This document shows positions 60,541 through 64,000 of a DNA stretch of 64,000 nt, piece after piece. The notes under the pieces are model-generated. The model searched no databases. It saw nothing but the letters and a program-made list of their open reading frames with translations, and was not told the DNA's origin. Made by a program: the position numbers and the translations under genes. Where the stretch lies: contig CBDFGJ010000003.1 in NCBI GenBank assembly GCA_965247035.1, forward strand, positions 434,001-498,000, written 5' to 3'. Numbering within the stretch: position 1 is the stretch's first letter; every line of letters begins with the position of its first letter. This DNA comes from Azophilus sp965247035. Lineage in GTDB: Bacteria > Pseudomonadota > Gammaproteobacteria > Pseudomonadales > Azotimanducaceae.

Positions 60541-62688
60541 TTAGTGAGATTCCTCGTGCTGGCGAATTTGTGCGGCGCGGTCAAGAATATAAGTCTGTAT
60601 GGATTCGCTCTCACTTTCGGAAAGATAGTCGCCAAATTGCGGCATTCCAGCAGCCTCCAGCTGACCTTCGACGACGATCGCGTGCCAGATTTCGTGCACC
60701 GCGGCGCCGGAATACCTCAGATCGGGAATCTGATCACCGCTTATGGCACCAGCCCCGTGGCAAAATTGACAATACCGATCGAACAGCAATTTGCCATCGC
60801 CCAGTGCTGCATTTTCTTGGCTCGTTTCGATTGCTGGAGGCACCGCTCGCGTGCTTTTCGACGTTGGCGCAGGCAATGAAGCATCTCCGCCAAGTTTGTA
60901 AACCAACACTCTACTGTAGTTTTGCGTCGCGACTCCATCAAGAAACGCCGGGGCGTGTGTCGCCAGTACGCCACCCCATCCTGCCATTACTGCAACAAAT
61001 TGATCGCCATCAATACTGTAGGAGATTGGACCTGCCATGACTCCTGTGTAAGTTTCGCGGGACCACAGCAGCTCACCATTGTCTGCTCGCAACGCTTGGA
61101 AGAATCCATTCGCCGTGCCTTGAAACACCAGGTTTCCGCCGGTTGCCAATACACCGCCATTCCAAGTTGTACGACGTGGCGCGCGCCATCGCTCTTGTTG
61201 TGTTACCGGGTCCCACGCACTCAAGTAGCCTGCAGGAAACCCTGCGATATCCTCATCAGCGAGATTATCCGGCGGACTAAATCCGCCATATTCGACTCCC
61301 ATTTCAACAGGCCCGGGTCGCAAATTCCTGGGTTGGGCATTCTGATAGGGAAAAGCCGACGGGATTACCGGAATATACGCAAGCTTAGTCAGCGTACTGT
61401 AGGCCATCGGATGCCAATTATGTGCGCCACCAGGTCCAGGGGAAATAAGTTGAACCTCGTCACCAGGATATCGTGCATTTTCGTGTTCTACCGGTCGTCC
61501 GGTCGCCAGGTCAATCCGGCTGGCCCAGGTCACGTCCGAATAAGGCTCGGCGGAAATAAGTTCACCAGTCTCACGATCAATCACGTAGAAGAATCCATTC
61601 TTCGGCGCTTGCATTATTACCTTTCGGGATGCGTTGTTGATTTCCAGGTCAGCGAGAATGATCGATTGCGTCGCGGTATAGTCCCAGACTTCTCCCGGCG
61701 TAGTTTGGTAATGCCAGACATATTCTCCGGAATCAATATCTACAGCAACAATCGACGAAAGAAACAAATTGTCTCCGCCACCGGGACTTCGTATGCGCTG
61801 ATTCCATGGTGCTCCGTTACCTACTCCGATATAGACCAATCGTAATTCTGGATCGAACACTATTGCGTCCCAAGCGGTGCCGCCGCCGCCAATTTTCCAC
61901 CATTCACCCGTCCATGTTTCTGCCGCCATTTTCATGCCCGGATCTTCAAACCCATTCCTGGGATCGCCCGGCACAGTGTAAAATCTCCAGTTCAGATCAC
62001 CAGTTTGGCTGTCATAAGCACTCACGTATCCACGTACCGGCCCCATATCGGCACCACCATTGCCGATCAGCACGTTGCCTTCGGCAACCCTTGGAGCTCC
62101 TGTAATCGTCAGATTGAGATTTGGGTCGACGGTAAGCGTCTCCCAGGCCAATTCCCCTGAATGGCGATCTATCGCGATGAGTCGACCGTCCAACGTACCC
62201 ACGTAGACGTAATTACTCCAAATCGCCGGCCCACGATTGACGGCATCGCAACAGGCCTTGGCCGCTATGACTCTCGGAACTTTCGGGTCGTAGCGCCAGA
62301 GTTCCCGGCCATTTACCGCGTCGTATGCATACACGATGCTCCATGCACCAGTCGTATACAAAACACCATCGGCAACGAGGGGTGTGGCTTCAATACCGCG
62401 GCTGGTGGGTAAATCCGCGAACCATGCCAGTGAAAGATCGCCAACATTGATTTCGTTGATTTGATCGAGCGGACTAAACCGTTGTTCTGAATAGGTTCGC
62501 CCGTGGCTAAGCCACTCTTCCTTAGCCGCCGCTTCGATACGCGCGCCATCAACGGGCTGTAATGACGTTGTCGCTGAATCCAGAACATCCGGTTGCTGCC
62601 CACAACCGGATATCCATAGCAAACAGGCCAAGAGAGGAGCGGGCCCGAGCGGCCTACTCCGAAACTCAATGAAAGGTATATTCGACAC
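60541..62688 (-). CDS. PQQ-dependent quinohaemoprotein alcohol dehydrogenase
   Basis: 715 residues. Signal peptide with lipobox-like W-I-S-G-C-G, an eight-bladed PQQ propeller with tryptophan docking motifs, the vicinal Cys pair in A-K-A-C-C-D-A, and a C-terminal cytochrome c domain with C-Q-F-C-H and M-P-Q-F (Met ligand). It oxidises an alcohol in the periplasm, passing electrons through haem c. The start overlaps the TonB receptor end by 23 bp. Confidence 0.92.
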   Translation of the reverse strand: MSNIPFIEFRSRPLGPAPLLACLLWISGCGQQPDVLDSATTSLQPVDGARIEAAAKEEWLSHGRTYSEQRFSPLDQINEINVGDLSLAWFADLPTSRGIEATPLVADGVLYTTGAWSIVYAYDAVNGRELWRYDPKVPRVIAAKACCDAVNRGPAIWSNYVYVGTLDGRLIAIDRHSGELAWETLTVDPNLNLTITGAPRVAEGNVLIGNGGADMGPVRGYVSAYDSQTGDLNWRFYTVPGDPRNGFEDPGMKMAAETWTGEWWKIGGGGTAWDAIVFDPELRLVYIGVGNGAPWNQRIRSPGGGDNLFLSSIVAVDIDSGEYVWHYQTTPGEVWDYTATQSIILADLEINNASRKVIMQAPKNGFFYVIDRETGELISAEPYSDVTWASRIDLATGRPVEHENARYPGDEVQLISPGPGGAHNWHPMAYSTLTKLAYIPVIPSAFPYQNAQPRNLRPGPVEMGVEYGGFSPPDNLADEDIAGFPAGYLSAWDPVTQQERWRAPRRTTWNGGVLATGGNLVFQGTANGFFQALRADNGELLWSRETYTGVMAGPISYSIDGDQFVAVMAGWGGVLATHAPAFLDGVATQNYSRVLVYKLGGDASLPAPTSKSTRAVPPAIETSQENAALGDGKLLFDRYCQFCHGAGAISGDQIPDLRYSGAAVHEIWHAIVVEGQLEAAGMPQFGDYLSESESESIQTYILDRAAQIRQHEESH

Positions 62689-64000
62689 TCAGCATACCAG
62701 TCCGAGGAGCGATGACCGTCGCCTCCGTGGCACCCGTGAAAAAGGGGTCCGTAAAACCGCTGATAATTACCAGTTCATCGCCAAGATTCCTTCCGTGCGC
62801 ACGAATTGCCCAACGACCATCATCACTCGTTAATGAAACCGAGGCATTGACAAGTCCGATTCCTCCCTGACGTAGGGCTGCATTGTTCTGGGCGTCGTTG
62901 AAAATTTCACTATTGTAGTTGTACTCAACTCTTGGCGATAAGCTCCATCCGTTGCTGATGGTGAATGCATACGATACGGCGGAGTTGATACTCCACTCCG
63001 GCGTATTGACAAATTTGAATGTCGGCAAGAGGCCAGCAGCTTCCGCAATACCGCCAACTGAAGAATATTTGGCATCCAGATAGCCGATGCCCAGTTCAAT
63101 ATTCAGGCCATCCACAGGCGCCGCCAACAATTCCAGTTCAAACCCGGAAATTTCGCCTGAAGCCGCATTCGCTGTTGTGTTTCCTGCAGATGCGTCTTCC
63201 AATACAGTGACTTGTATATCGCTGTAATCACTGAAAAAATAGGCGCCGTTGAGTCTTGCTCGGCCGTCCGCAAAGGTCGTCTTGAACCCAACCTCATAGC
63301 TTTCGACGAATTCAGGTTGCGCAGTAGGAATGTCCTGTCTCGGTGGAAAAATCCGCTGAGTAAAGGTGGCGCCCTTAAAGCTGTCGGAAAACGACACATA
63401 GCCCATCGTATTTTCGCCAAAATGCCGTGACAGGTTTATGTGAAAATTCGGCTCCTGCACATCGACAGTTTCCGGCGTTGTCGGCAAAATCGCAAAACCT
63501 GCTGGGAAACCAAACAATTCGTCCCTTGCGATAAATTGCTCTGCCTGGAAAGATTTTTCTTCATCCGTGTATCGACCGCCAAGCGTCAAGCTCCAGTCAT
63601 CGTTCAGGTCATACGTGCCCTGAGCAAACAGGGCTTTGCTCGTGTTGTCGATGCATCCACCGCTGGAAAACGTCGCTCCATACAGATAGACAAGATCCAG
63701 ATGACAACCGTCTTCCTCAAAATAGAATGCACCGACAATCCAATTTAGTGCGCCCCCGCTGGCCGTGCCTTTGAGCTGGAATTCCTGCGAAAACTGGTCT
63801 TGATCGAAATCGTTTACGGTAGCCACAATTTCCATGGGCGAACCGTCTTCGTCGCGACTCCAGAAACCTTCCAGCGACCGCACCGACGTGATTGACACCA
63901 ACTCAAGTGAGTCGGAAATTGACCAGCTTGCGTTGACGGCGAAACCGTCCAGATCCAGATCCGCTGCCGGCTGCAATGGCCGAGTTGCGTCGGTCAGCAA
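62666..64000 (-). CDS. TonB-dependent receptor, C-terminal part (cut by window edge)
   Basis: 444 residues of the beta barrel; the start and plug lie beyond 64000. Barrel repeats such as L-T-L-G-G-R-Y-T-D-E-E-K, F-S-D-S-F-K-G-A, Y-E-V-G-F-K-T and a terminal L-S-V-E-Y-T-F are characteristic. The layout resembles receptors of Sphingomonad/gamma catabolic loci. Probably imports the substrate that the overlapping PQQ dehydrogenase gene product oxidises (inference). Confidence 0.93.
   Translation of the reverse strand: MLTDATRPLQPAADLDLDGFAVNASWSISDSLELVSITSVRSLEGFWSRDEDGSPMEIVATVNDFDQDQFSQEFQLKGTASGGALNWIVGAFYFEEDGCHLDLVYLYGATFSSGGCIDNTSKALFAQGTYDLNDDWSLTLGGRYTDEEKSFQAEQFIARDELFGFPAGFAILPTTPETVDVQEPNFHINLSRHFGENTMGYVSFSDSFKGATFTQRIFPPRQDIPTAQPEFVESYEVGFKTTFADGRARLNGAYFFSDYSDIQVTVLEDASAGNTTANAASGEISGFELELLAAPVDGLNIELGIGYLDAKYSSVGGIAEAAGLLPTFKFVNTPEWSINSAVSYAFTISNGWSLSPRVEYNYNSEIFNDAQNNAALRQGGIGLVNASVSLTSDDGRWAIRAHGRNLGDELVIISGFTDPFFTGATEATVIAPRTGMLSVEYTFH

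Overview
The window reads as a gammaproteobacterial chromosome segment with a G+C-rich backbone and heavy insertion-sequence decay. Core markers are ampD/nadC, the rpsP-rimM-trmD-rplS operon with xerD, and the replication-origin-proximal block mnmG-rsmG-parA-parB-atpIBEFHAGDC. The last block has the gammaproteobacterial gene order. No species can be named from sequence alone.

Layout. 1-2.4 kb: end of a TonB-dependent receptor, then a Tat-exported small subunit and a GMC flavin dehydrogenase. 2.5-9.4 kb: an A+T-rich island holding a GHKL ATPase, a complete DNA 5-cytosine methyltransferase, a MORC/MutL-like GHKL ATPase with a Ymh/HEPN-like C-terminus, and a dead Vsr-type endonuclease gene. It lies between two same-orientation, internally deleted IS481-family relics. 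9.4-17.2 kb: ampD/nadC, tRNA-Thr, a small secreted/membrane pair, the ribosomal-protein/tRNA-modification operon, xerD, a Nudix hydrolase and a flavin-reductase-like protein. 17.2-27.9 kb: surface-glycan genes among IS66 relics: glycosyltransferases, methyltransferases, an 1176-aa sulfotransferase-GT2-GT4 fusion, a thymidine-kinase-like/methyltransferase fusion and a Wzm/Wzt-type exporter. 27.8-31.7 kb: a secreted protease with PPC and FG-GAP repeats, flanked by remnants of a collapsed tandem array. 32-36.4 kb: an SDR, djlA, a 2.26-kb element with 26-bp inverted termini full of broken phage genes, and a divergent avidin-family gene. 36.4-48 kb: ATP synthase, chromosome partitioning, rsmG and mnmG.

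48.4-58.2 kb: an eight-gene aromatic degradation operon on the minus strand, with one IS481-type relic on each side in opposite orientation. It encodes a Rieske oxygenase, a LigB/MhpB-type extradiol dioxygenase, two C-C hydrolases, the hydratase-aldolase-acetaldehyde dehydrogenase trio and an M20-like protein without metal ligands. 58.3-64 kb: a V4R-domain putative sensor, then a minus-strand group of TonB receptor (partial), PQQ-cytochrome c alcohol dehydrogenase and lipoprotein amidohydrolase, suited to uptake and oxidation of an organic substrate.

The strongest candidate for an undescribed system is the 3.07-8.5 kb methyltransferase/dual-GHKL island. Its intact genes form a modification module coupled to two nucleotide-driven conformational proteins. 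The only recognisable nuclease-fold gene is inactivated, and the HEPN-like R-x4-H tail of the third gene remains a possible effector.
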